Source of the DNA: DATKRB01 sp036501425 | Lineage (GTDB): Bacteria; Actinomycetota; Acidimicrobiia; Acidimicrobiales; RAAP-2 | NCBI GenBank assembly: GCA_036501425.1 | Contig: DASYAI010000003.1 | Coordinates: 1-47,520, forward strand | Length of the DNA: 47,520 nt | Direction of reading: 5' to 3' | In this document: one piece after another, positions 41,196 through 47,520 of the stretch | Layout of the letters: every line of letters starts with the position of its first letter | Position numbering within the stretch: position 1 is the stretch's first letter | Translations under genes and position numbers: made by a program | Notes under the pieces: model-generated | What the model was told of the DNA's origin: nothing | Databases searched by the model: none | The model's input: the letters and a program-made list of their open reading frames with translations, nothing else

Positions 41196-41951
41196 GTGGC
41201 CAGGCCGCGTGAGGAGCTCAACGTCGAGGAGCGGGGCGTCGGTGCCCACCGGGTGGTGTTCGTGCACGGCGTGCTCGATCGCGGCCGGTCGTTCGGGCGG
41301 GTCGCCGCGCTGCTCGACGACGAGTGCCACATGACCTGGTATGACCGGCGGGGTTACGGCGACTCTCTCGGGGCGCCCGGCGTGCCGGTCGGCGTGGACA
41401 CCCACATCGCGGACCTCGTCGACGTCCTCGACGGGCGACGGGCGGTGGTGGTGGGGCACTCCTTCGGCGGGGTGAGCGCCCTCGGCGCGGCGCTGGCGGT
41501 GCCCGAGCTGGTGGACGCGGTCGTGATCTACGAGACCGGGATGGCATGGGCCGCGGGCTGGGACGACAGCCGGATGCGCGCCATGCTCTGGGGCGAGCAG
41601 CCCGAGTCCGCCGCCGTGCGGATGATGCTCGGCGAGCGACTGGACCGGATGGCACCCGAGGAGCAGGCGTCGTGGCTGGCCCAGAGCCGGGCCTTCGTGG
41701 CCGAGGAGCGCTCCGTGCGAACCGGCACGCCGCCCTTCGACCTGGCGGCGCTGGCAGTCCCGCTGGTCTACGGCTCGGATCGCAACCCGATGGCCGACGT
41801 CGTCGAGTCGTACCTTTCGGCCACCGTGCCCGGAGTCGAAGTGGTGCGCTTGGCCGGCGCCGGCCACAACGCCCACCGGTCCCAGCCGGCGGGGTTCGCC
41901 GACCTGGTTCGACGGGGTATCCGCCGGGGGACGGCCGCCGGGGCAGGCTGA
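41196..41951 (+). CDS. Alpha/beta hydrolase
   Basis: 251 residues from GTG 41196 (ribosome binding site GAGAGGAGG). The oxyanion motif VVFVHGVLDRGRSF, the nucleophile elbow VVGHSFGGVSAL and the catalytic His in GAGHNAHRS are visible; the acid is likely Asp in YGSDRNPMAD. It has the form of a soluble esterase/lactonase-like enzyme with a short lid (GMAWAAGWDDSRM). Substrate unknown. Confidence 0.85.
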   Translation: MARPREELNVEERGVGAHRVVFVHGVLDRGRSFGRVAALLDDECHMTWYDRRGYGDSLGAPGVPVGVDTHIADLVDVLDGRRAVVVGHSFGGVSALGAALAVPELVDAVVIYETGMAWAAGWDDSRMRAMLWGEQPESAAVRMMLGERLDRMAPEEQASWLAQSRAFVAEERSVRTGTPPFDLAALAVPLVYGSDRNPMADVVESYLSATVPGVEVVRLAGAGHNAHRSQPAGFADLVRRGIRRGTAAGAG

Positions 41952-42112
41952 TCGAGGGCTGGGAGACGGATCCCGCGGCGCCTGGGGGCAAGGCCTCGGC
42001 CCGGGCGCCGGCCGCTCAGGGCCTCGAGCAGGTTGTCACGTGCGCCGGCGCTCTGCTGGTTCTAAGGTAAGGAGTTCGGGGCGCGGCGGGGCTCGATTGC
42101 TGAGGGGTGATC

Positions 42113-42904
42113 ATGCCGGAACCGTACTCATGCTGCGAGACAAGTCTGCACGACGTGGGAGCACTCGTGCGCACCGATGCCGAGCGGTACCTGTTCTACA
42201 CGGGACGGTCCCGCAACTCCCGTTCACTGGTCGTCATCTGGCTGACGCAACCCGGTCTCATGGCGACGGCGCTGCACCGCTTCGGACACTGGGCGTTCCA
42301 ACGGTCCGGCGCCCGGGGTAGGGCGGGCCGGCTCCTCTACGAGGTGGCCAGGCGCCCGGTCGAGATCCTCACCGGCATCTGGATCGCCCCGAACACCCAC
42401 GTGGGCCCCGGCCTGTACATCGCCCACTTCGGCGGGGTCATGGTGGGCGCCGACTCCGTCATCGGCACCAACTGCAACCTGGGACACGACGTGCTGATCG
42501 CGCCGGGCGGTCGCGGTGAGCAGGCGGGGTCACCGCGCCTCGGTGACCGGGTGAACCTGACGTGCGGTGCCCGGGTGCTCGGGCCGGTCACCATTGGCGA
42601 CGACGCGATGATCGGCGTGAACGCGGTGGTCGTGAAGGACGTGCCGCCGCGGGCGGTGATGGCCGCCCCACCTTCGGTCATGCTGTCGGGCCGGGGGTCC
42701 TTCGACTACGTCCGGTACCCCGACGACGACACCGACGAGCAGCGCCTGGCGTCGGCACGCCAGGTCGGTCAGCCCGCGGGCGGTGAGTCGATGGATCCCG
42801 AGCGCCCCGGGCCCCGGGCGCCGGATGCGGAAGCGACCGAGAGCGGCGGGTACCGCGTCACCCGGAGGCCTCGCTTCGGGGGTCGGACGCTGGTCGAGCG
42901 GTAG
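42113..42904 (+). CDS. Serine acetyltransferase-like left-handed beta-helix acyltransferase
   Basis: 263 residues from ATG 42113. Hexapeptide repeats run from IAPNTHVGPGLYIAHFGGVMVGADSVIGTNCNLGHDVLIAP to RLGDRVNLTCGARVLGPVTIGDDAMIGVNAVVVKDVPPRAVMAAPP, the CysE/SAT-like order with the catalytic His in IAHFGG. It lacks the full N-terminal SAT domain of CysE, so it may acetylate a sugar or surface polymer rather than serine. The last ~50 residues are a disordered acidic/basic tail. It ends 24 bp before a tRNA gene. Confidence 0.75.
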   Translation: MPEPYSCCETSLHDVGALVRTDAERYLFYTGRSRNSRSLVVIWLTQPGLMATALHRFGHWAFQRSGARGRAGRLLYEVARRPVEILTGIWIAPNTHVGPGLYIAHFGGVMVGADSVIGTNCNLGHDVLIAPGGRGEQAGSPRLGDRVNLTCGARVLGPVTIGDDAMIGVNAVVVKDVPPRAVMAAPPSVMLSGRGSFDYVRYPDDDTDEQRLASARQVGQPAGGESMDPERPGPRAPDAEATESGGYRVTRRPRFGGRTLVER

Positions 42905-42928
42905 CCTGGCCGGGCCGATCCCCGATCA

Positions 42929-43004
42929 GCCCCCGTAGCTCAGAGGATAGAGCGTCGGTTTCCTAAACCGTGCGTCGCAGGTTCGAGTCCTGCCGGGGGC
43001 GCCA
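42929..43004 (+). tRNA. tRNA-Arg (anticodon CCU)
   Basis: Acceptor GCCCCCG (42929-42935) pairs with CGGGGGC (42994-43000). D-stem GCTC/GAGC, anticodon loop TTCCTAA with CCT at 42962-42964, T-arm GCAGG-TTCGAGT-CCTGC and an encoded CCA (43002-43004) complete a full cloverleaf. The outermost anticodon-stem pair is T-T. It decodes AGG. Confidence 0.96.
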
Positions 43005-43040
43005 CTAAAGTCATGGAACCGGACGAGGCCGGGGGCGCCA
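42992..43040. repeat. 13-bp direct repeat of the tRNA 3' end
   Basis: GCCGGGGGCGCCA, the last 13 bases of the tRNA gene with CCA (42992-43004), recurs exactly at 43028-43040. Such copies of a tRNA end are typical of attachment sites left by integrative elements, though the second copy is only 36 bp away. Confidence 0.7.
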
Positions 43041-43318
43041 GACCGATGTCCCACGACATCGTAGACAGAGACCTCACCGACCGCCGAGAACTGCAGCTTG
43101 CATTGACGCCCCGGGGGAAATGCCTCATGAATGATGCCGCCAGACGGCGGCGAGCCGGGCTCGAGCGGGCAACGGGCCGGAATCTCGAGCAACTCGTGGA
43201 CATCGTGAACATGCTGGACCAAGACGAGTCCGGAGGCACGTCGAGAGCCGGCGACGGTTCAGTCCCGGGGCGCATGCCGTCATCCCAGCGAACCCAGCCG
43301 GTCGTCGACGTTCTTTGA
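43013..43318 (+). pseudogene. Remnant of a MarR-family regulator (C-terminal half)
   Basis: Up to 101 residues (alternative ATG 43046). VDRDLTDRRELQLALTPRGK followed by an Arg-rich helix and LEQLVDIVNMLDQD match the wing and C-terminal dimerisation helix of MarR proteins ('DRR...LT..G'). The N-terminal dimer helix and the recognition helix are missing. The fragment begins immediately after the tRNA end copy, as expected if integration or deletion cut the gene. No convincing ribosome binding site is seen. Confidence 0.6.
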
Positions 43319-43388
43319 CAACAACGGCGCGGCCGCCGTTGAGAAACGTCAGAGGCCGGGGAGAACCCGACAACCGATCACGAAGCCG

Positions 43389-43438
43389 TGCACCGCGCCG
43401 GGGAGCGGAACACGGAAATGCTCCTCCGGCGCGGTGCA
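43389..43438. repeat. Long imperfect inverted repeat
   Basis: TGCACCGCGCCGG-GGAGC (43389-43406) and its complement at 43420-43438 pair over 18 bp with a one-base bulge, around a 13-base loop. It lies ~60 bp past the stop of the minus-strand gene at 43497 and 70 bp after the MarR remnant. It may be a bidirectional terminator or a mobile-element end. Confidence 0.75.
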
Positions 43439-43496
43439 ACAGCCTCAACGATCGGGGTCCTCTCCGGAACAGGTCGGGCCCCTGCTCAGCAGTTCA

Positions 43497-43778
43497 CTAG
43501 AAGTTGGGCTCGATATTGTGATCGGCAGCCACCATCCTCGCTTTCATGAGCGGTACTGCGGGGTTCTCGCTCACGCGGACCAGTCGGCTGGCACCGTTGC
43601 TGACCCGAGCAATAATCGGGCTCGCACCGGTGACCAGTGCCTCCTGCGGCACCCGGAAGAGGTCCCCGCTGCCCTCTTCGACATACGCTCCCGGCTCCCG
43701 CAGCTCTTCCCAAGTCGTCTGCAAGAGCGCGCTTCGGTGCTGGGGCTGGATCGATGCGCTCTGCCGTCCTTCTGTCAT
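43497..43778 (-). CDS. Small conserved-looking hypothetical protein
   Basis: 93 residues from ATG 43778, which has a GAGGGGG ribosome binding tract. TTWEELREPGAYVEEGSGDLFRVPQEALV, ASPII and the end ARMVAADHNIEPNF recall short proteins found scattered in several phyla with 'GAYV...GDL.RIP.EAL'. No signal peptide or membrane segment is present. Function unknown. It is the only apparently intact gene in the decayed patch; composition is less GC-rich than around it. Confidence 0.55.
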   Translation of the reverse strand: MTEGRQSASIQPQHRSALLQTTWEELREPGAYVEEGSGDLFRVPQEALVTGASPIIARVSNGASRLVRVSENPAVPLMKARMVAADHNIEPNF

Positions 43779-44077
43779 GTCGTTACCCCCTCTGCGTCCG
43801 GCCCGATGGTCATCGGAACCCGTCACGCGCGCAGCCGAGCCAACTCATGTCTAGTTGGAGCACACCATGGACCAACTTCATCCCGTCCTACAGGGACTTT
43901 TGTCGCATCCATCGCAGCCAGCTGCGCGTGCTACCGGGCCACCTTCGCGGTGCCGCACTTTCCATGTTCGACCTGGGCGACACCGAGAGTCAAGGGGGTA
44001 GGTGAAACCAGGGCGTGGCCATGATCTTCTCGGCAAGCAACGGTGTTCCGGGGACACCAGGACGTCGTTTCCGAGAG
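43779..44077. other. Gene-free stretch in the accessory patch
   Basis: About 300 bases with frames open on both strands but no credible start, codon pattern or family motif. I see no repeat or RNA structure that stands out. It may be sequence decayed beyond recognition. Confidence 0.5.
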
Positions 44078-44527
44078 CTACGGACCGGCCTCCGTGCCGA
44101 CGCCGTCCGAACCTGCGCCGGCCAGATCGACGTCGAGAGCCAAGGTGAGGCAGCGACAGCCTCCGCCGGCTTTGAGGAGTTCCCCGACTGGAGCGACGGC
44201 CACGGTGAAGCCAGCCCGCTCGAGGATGCCACCCAGACGTCCCGTGCACGACGGCATGACCACGACTTCGCCGACCACCACCGAGTTGGCACAGAATGCC
44301 TGGGCCTCGTCGTCCTCCAGCCAGATCGGTTCGGGCACGAGATCGGCGAGCACGCGACAGCCGTAGCGGTCGAGCCCCTGGGGTGCCACCAGTTCGTGCC
44401 GTTGGTCCAGTGGACAGAAGACGAGGTCCAGATGGTAGTACCGCACGTCGACCAGCTCGATGGTCCGGACCGGGACGCCAAGGACGCCGACGAGACCGTC
44501 GAGCGCTTGGAGAGCCGAGCCGGCCAT
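44078..44527 (-). pseudogene. Truncated amidinotransferase (arginine deiminase/DDAH-like), C-terminal part
   Basis: From ATG 44527, 149 residues. The frame is open without a start to 44638, where it meets TGA. VRYYHLDLVFCPLD holds the catalytic His, FCANSVVVG matches the central strand, and GGGCRCLTLALDVDL holds the catalytic Cys of the DDAH/amidinotransferase fold. Full-length family members have ~250-300 residues; the N-terminal substrate-binding half is missing. A different minus-strand frame with its own start (ATG 44702) runs just upstream, hinting at a frameshift. Probably a decayed arginine-processing gene. Confidence 0.6.
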
Positions 44528-44782
44528 CGTGAAGGCCGATCCGGTGCCGAGTCCGCCTCCGGCGTCGCTGGGGAACGATGTCGTTCCAACGACGCGAAAC
44601 GAAAACGCTTCGGGAGCCGCCGGTCGGCAGCTGCAGGGTCACGTTGAGAACCGACCCCACACGGGCGCCGACTTGGTGCAGCGTCGTGACTCCGAGCGTC
44701 ATGTCTTCTCTACCGTCGCTCGCGATTGTGCACCCCCATCTGGAGAAGTTCGCGTCCGGCGGTAATCCATAGGTGGATGGAC

Positions 44783-44846
44783 GGCGAGACCGCGGGTGGA
44801 GCCGGACCCAGCCGGTCGAATCCGTGCCGATCGTGACGGTCTCGCC
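44783..44846. repeat. 10-bp perfect inverted repeat beyond the vWA operon end
   Basis: GGCGAGACCG (44783-44792) pairs exactly with CGGTCTCGCC (44837-44846). It lies 25-88 bp past the stop of the minus-strand vWA gene, so it may close a terminator structure, and it coincides with the right edge of the accessory patch. Confidence 0.5.
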
Positions 44847-44870
44847 GGGGCGCCGCCGCTGGGACTGCCC

Positions 44871-46028
44871 TCAGGGATACGGACTCCACTTGATCGCCGC
44901 CCCGAGGGCGGCGAGGGTCACGAGGGCGGCGGCGGCGGCGAAGAGCACCGTGGCCTCGTGGCGCTCCTGCTGGACGCCGATGTCTCTGGGCAGGGTGGCG
45001 AACACCTTCTCGAGTTGTGACGCGTCCTGGGCCGAGTAGCTGGCGCCGCCGGTGCGCCGGGACACCTCCCGCAGCAGGGGCAGATCGGCCACCAGCGGTG
45101 AGCGGTTCCCGAGTGCCCCGCCGAACCTGCCGCCCCCCGGCGCACCTCCCCCCAAGCCATGGCCGCCGTAGGGGAATTTGCCGGGGCCGGTGTCGCCACC
45201 GCGCTGCGATGCGCTGCATTCCAGCGGGCCCGGGTGGGACGTCCCCAGGCCGATCGTGTAGACACGGACGCGCCGGGCGACCGCGTAGGGCACCGCGTCG
45301 AGCGGCGAGACCCCCTGGGTGTTGGAACCGTCGGTCAGGAGGACGACGACGTCGGGCACGTAGCCGCGGGTACCGGGCCGGGTGGCGGCGGCGTTGCCCG
45401 GACCGGTCGACCCACTCGCGCTCGACGGGGCGCCCGACGGAGCCGCCGCGGCGCGGGACACCGCATTGCCGACCGGCGGGACCTGTGGGTCGACCTCGGA
45501 GATCGCGTCGAGGGACTTGAGGATCGCCGCGCCGATGGCGGTACCGCCGTACGGGCCGAGATCGTCCAGCGCCCGGTCCAGGGTGGTGCGGTTCGTGGTC
45601 GGCGCGACGGCGAGCTCGGCGAAACCGGAGAAGAGCACCAACCCCACCCGCACGCCGCCCGGCTGGCCATCGACGAACTGGCGGGCCGCCCTCTGGGCCG
45701 CCCCGAGGCGGTTCGGCTTCACGTCGGTGGAGCACATCGAACCCGACTCGTCGAGAGCGAGGATGATCGACGTCTTGGCCACCGGGACGTCGGAGGTGAA
45801 CTGGGGGCGGCCGAACGCCACCGCGAGCAGCGCCAGGCCGACCACGAGCAGGGCGACGGGCAGATGCCGACACCAGTGCCGCCGGCGGGGCAGCGCGGTG
45901 CGCAGGAGGGCGAGGCTCGAGTAGTGGACCGCCTGTCGACGGCGACGGCGCAGGGCCAGCAGGTAGGCCCCCAACACGAGGGGAACGGTGAGCCCCGACA
46001 GGAGGCCGAGGGGCCAGGTGAAGCTCAC
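44871..46028 (-). CDS. vWA-domain membrane protein (BatA/BatB-like), distal copy
   Basis: 385 residues from GTG 46028. Two N-terminal membrane segments (about 10-26 and 57-72), a vWA domain and one C-terminal membrane segment are seen. The MIDAS metal site is DESGSM (Asp93, Ser95, Ser97), with the later TDGSNTQG loop. Two insertions rich in Gly/Ala/Ser (near 200-225 and 280-305) break the vWA core. Bat proteins are thought to assemble with MoxR ATPases and DUF58 proteins. It starts 1 bp after the preceding vWA gene. Confidence 0.85.
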   Translation of the reverse strand: MSFTWPLGLLSGLTVPLVLGAYLLALRRRRRQAVHYSSLALLRTALPRRRHWCRHLPVALLVVGLALLAVAFGRPQFTSDVPVAKTSIILALDESGSMCSTDVKPNRLGAAQRAARQFVDGQPGGVRVGLVLFSGFAELAVAPTTNRTTLDRALDDLGPYGGTAIGAAILKSLDAISEVDPQVPPVGNAVSRAAAAPSGAPSSASGSTGPGNAAATRPGTRGYVPDVVVLLTDGSNTQGVSPLDAVPYAVARRVRVYTIGLGTSHPGPLECSASQRGGDTGPGKFPYGGHGLGGGAPGGGRFGGALGNRSPLVADLPLLREVSRRTGGASYSAQDASQLEKVFATLPRDIGVQQERHEATVLFAAAAALVTLAALGAAIKWSPYP

Positions 46029-46029
46029 C

Positions 46030-47019
46030 TCACACCACCCGGCCGAACCACCGGATCGAGATCAGGGCACCTGCGACGAGGACGAGGGCGGCGCCGGCGG
46101 CGAAGATCGCGGTGATCTCGGTGTGGGAGTGCACGATGGTGAAGTGGAGGTCGATCGTCCCCGACACGGCCCGGAGCCCCGAGGCGACGTCAGCCTGGTG
46201 GTACGCGCCGTTGGTGACCGTGGCGATCGCCTTGAGCGTCTGGCTGTCCAGGGCGGTGGCGACGGTGAACCCGCTGATCTTGACCGTCGTGCCGGCCGCG
46301 GTGCCGATGCCCATGGTCTGGATGCGGACGCCGGCGACCGACGCCAGCCGCGCCAACGGCTCGGGCCCGGTCTGGCTCGTGTTCTCCCCGTCGGAGAGCA
46401 ACACGATCGTCGCCCCGCCGTAGTAGCCGATGTGGACCTGGGCCGAGTCGCTACCGAGCGACGCCACGTTCACCTTCAAGGTCCGGCCGGCGATGGCGTC
46501 GAGCGATGTCAGGATGCCCTGGGCCAGCGACGTGCCGCCTCCCAGCGAAAGATGGTTGATGGCCTGGAGCACGTCGGCGTGGGTCGAGGTGGGCCGCTGG
46601 ACGATCACCGAGCCCTGGCCGAACGCCACGACCCCGATGCGGACCCCCGGCGGTTGCCGGCGCACGAACGCGTCGGCCACGGTCTTGGCGGCGCCGATGC
46701 GGGAGGGCCTGACGTCGGTGGCGGCCATGCTGTTCGACACGTCGATCGCCACGATGACGGTGGCTTGGCGCCGCGGCACGACGATGGTGGCCGCCGGCCG
46801 AGCGGTGGCGAGGACGAGGAGGGTCAGGGCGAGGGCGAACAGCACCAACGGCAGATGCCGGCGCCACCCGAGCTGCGGCCCGGCCCCGGTCGTGGCGAGC
46901 CCCTGGGCGCCGAGCGCGGCGATCCGCCGGTCCCGGCGCCGCAGCGACCACTGGTAGACGGCAGCGACGGCGGGAACGAGGACCAGCAGGGACAGCATCG
47001 CGGGCCAGAGGAACGTCAT
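46030..47019 (-). CDS. vWA-domain membrane protein (BatA-like), proximal copy
   Basis: 329 residues from ATG 47019, overlapping the DUF58 stop (ATGA). The layout is the same as its neighbour: two N-terminal membrane segments, vWA with MIDAS DVSNSM (Asp93, Ser95, Ser97), SDGENTSQTG as the third metal loop, and a C-terminal membrane segment (EITAIFAAGAALVLVAG). The neighbouring pair is probably a gene duplication, the distal one having gained insertions. Confidence 0.88.
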   Translation of the reverse strand: MTFLWPAMLSLLVLVPAVAAVYQWSLRRRDRRIAALGAQGLATTGAGPQLGWRRHLPLVLFALALTLLVLATARPAATIVVPRRQATVIVAIDVSNSMAATDVRPSRIGAAKTVADAFVRRQPPGVRIGVVAFGQGSVIVQRPTSTHADVLQAINHLSLGGGTSLAQGILTSLDAIAGRTLKVNVASLGSDSAQVHIGYYGGATIVLLSDGENTSQTGPEPLARLASVAGVRIQTMGIGTAAGTTVKISGFTVATALDSQTLKAIATVTNGAYHQADVASGLRAVSGTIDLHFTIVHSHTEITAIFAAGAALVLVAGALISIRWFGRVV

Positions 47020-47520
47020 CGGCGCCGTCTTTGGCCCGACTCGGCCATGCGCACGAAGGCGCTCACGAGGTCGTCCTCCGTCGACACCACGTGGAGGTCG
47101 ACCCGAGCCACTGCCGCGGCGTGGCCGATGGTCTCGTCCTGGTCCTGCGCGGCGGCCACCAGGCGGCGACGGAATTCGGGATCGCTCGAGTCGACCAGGA
47201 GCTGCTCGCCCGTCTCGGCGTCCTGCACGAACAGCAGACCGGCATCGGGGAGCTGGTACTCGCGGGGATCGACCAGGCGGACCGCCACCACCTCGTGCCG
47301 TTCGGCGAGGTGCAGCAACGGGCGCTCCCATCCGGGTGCGCTGATGAAGTCGGAGACCACAACGACGAGTGACCGGCGGCGCGCCAGCCGGGCGGCGGTG
47401 CCGAGCAGCTCCTTCAGGTCGGTCACGGTGCCGCGGGGGACGGGGCGGAGGAGCTCCCGGACCAACGCCAGCACTTGGTTCCGGCCCTGGCGCGGCGGCA
47501 TCGTCCACGGGTCGGCGCCG
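47016..47520 (-). CDS. DUF58 protein, C-terminal part (continues beyond the window)
   Basis: The frame is open to the right edge with no stop, so at least 167 C-terminal residues are here. RRRSLVVVVSDFISAPGWERPL and HEVVAVRLVDPREYQLPDAGLLFVQDAETGE match the vWA-like end of DUF58 proteins, which in other genomes sit between a MoxR AAA+ ATPase and Bat vWA genes. An internal ATG at 47501 is not the true start. A moxR gene would be expected just outside the window. Confidence 0.82.
   Translation of the reverse strand, partial: GADPWTMPPRQGRNQVLALVRELLRPVPRGTVTDLKELLGTAARLARRRSLVVVVSDFISAPGWERPLLHLAERHEVVAVRLVDPREYQLPDAGLLFVQDAETGEQLLVDSSDPEFRRRLVAAAQDQDETIGHAAAVARVDLHVVSTEDDLVSAFVRMAESGQRRRR

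Noticed and set aside
44844..44856. GCCGGGGCGCCGC as the right attachment site matching the tRNA-Arg end
   Set aside because: It lacks one G and diverges at the CCA. In sequence this GC-rich, such a match is expected by chance, and no integrase gene is present.

Overview
The window looks like chromosomal DNA of a high-GC actinobacterium, most plausibly a member of the Acidimicrobiia or a relative. The basis is the very high GC content, frequent GTG starts, gene pairs overlapping by 4 bp (ATGA/GTGA), a probable F420-dependent luciferase-like oxidoreductase, a mycothiol-type PIG-L deacetylase/amidase, MaoC pairs, an alpha/beta hydrolase 'domain 10' protein and DUF2889 proteins. The lineage is an inference from gene content only. 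No plasmid, phage, CRISPR or intact insertion sequence was recognised.

Layout. 1-9 kb: end of a probable amidohydrolase, DUF2889 gene 1 with an EthD-like partner, an RmlC-like epimerase, a DinB-fold protein, two coupled MaoC-type genes, an MFS transporter, an alpha/beta hydrolase with a GNAT acetyltransferase, and DUF2889 gene 2. 9-15 kb: nitroreductase, an unknown propeller-like/Ig-like gene pair, a GAF-GGDEF diguanylate cyclase, a gamma-carbonic-anhydrase-like protein and a membrane protein. 15-15.56 kb: a gene-free gap with a tandem repeat, a G-rich tract and a strongly structured segment. 15.5-21.4 kb: a CDF metal exporter, nucleotidyltransferase and FabH in one operon, divergent from threonine aldolase, LLM oxidoreductase and PIG-L genes. 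21.4-26.3 kb: adenosylhomocysteinase, then ctaG-sco divergent from a blaI-M56 pair, with a double palindrome between them. 26.6-33 kb: an orphan amino-acid-type binding protein, an amidase, an orphan Zn/Mn-type binding lipoprotein with a candidate metal box, and a cyclic-di-GMP-I riboswitch in front of a large secreted repeat protein. 33-43 kb: an ECF sigma factor with a membrane partner, YchF, a PKD-like secreted protein, a VOC protein, acetyl-CoA synthetase, a second MFS transporter, an alpha/beta hydrolase and a CysE-like acyltransferase. 42.9-44.8 kb: tRNA-Arg(CCU) followed by a decayed accessory patch (MarR remnant, large inverted repeat, small conserved gene, truncated amidinotransferase). 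44.9-47.5 kb: a DUF58/vWA/vWA (Bat-type) operon running off the window.

How genes may work together. The clearest regulatory logic is c-di-GMP: a cyclase with an intact inhibitory site at 12-13 kb, and at 30.7 kb a class I c-di-GMP riboswitch that should control a secreted propeller/Ig/42-residue-repeat protein. The second is the ctaG-sco // blaI-M56 locus, where a BlaI-family repressor and a sensor-less M56 protease face copper/cytochrome-oxidase assembly genes across a shared intergenic region carrying two CTACG-N3-(C/G)GTAG elements. Function calls rest on motifs read by eye; no database search was possible.
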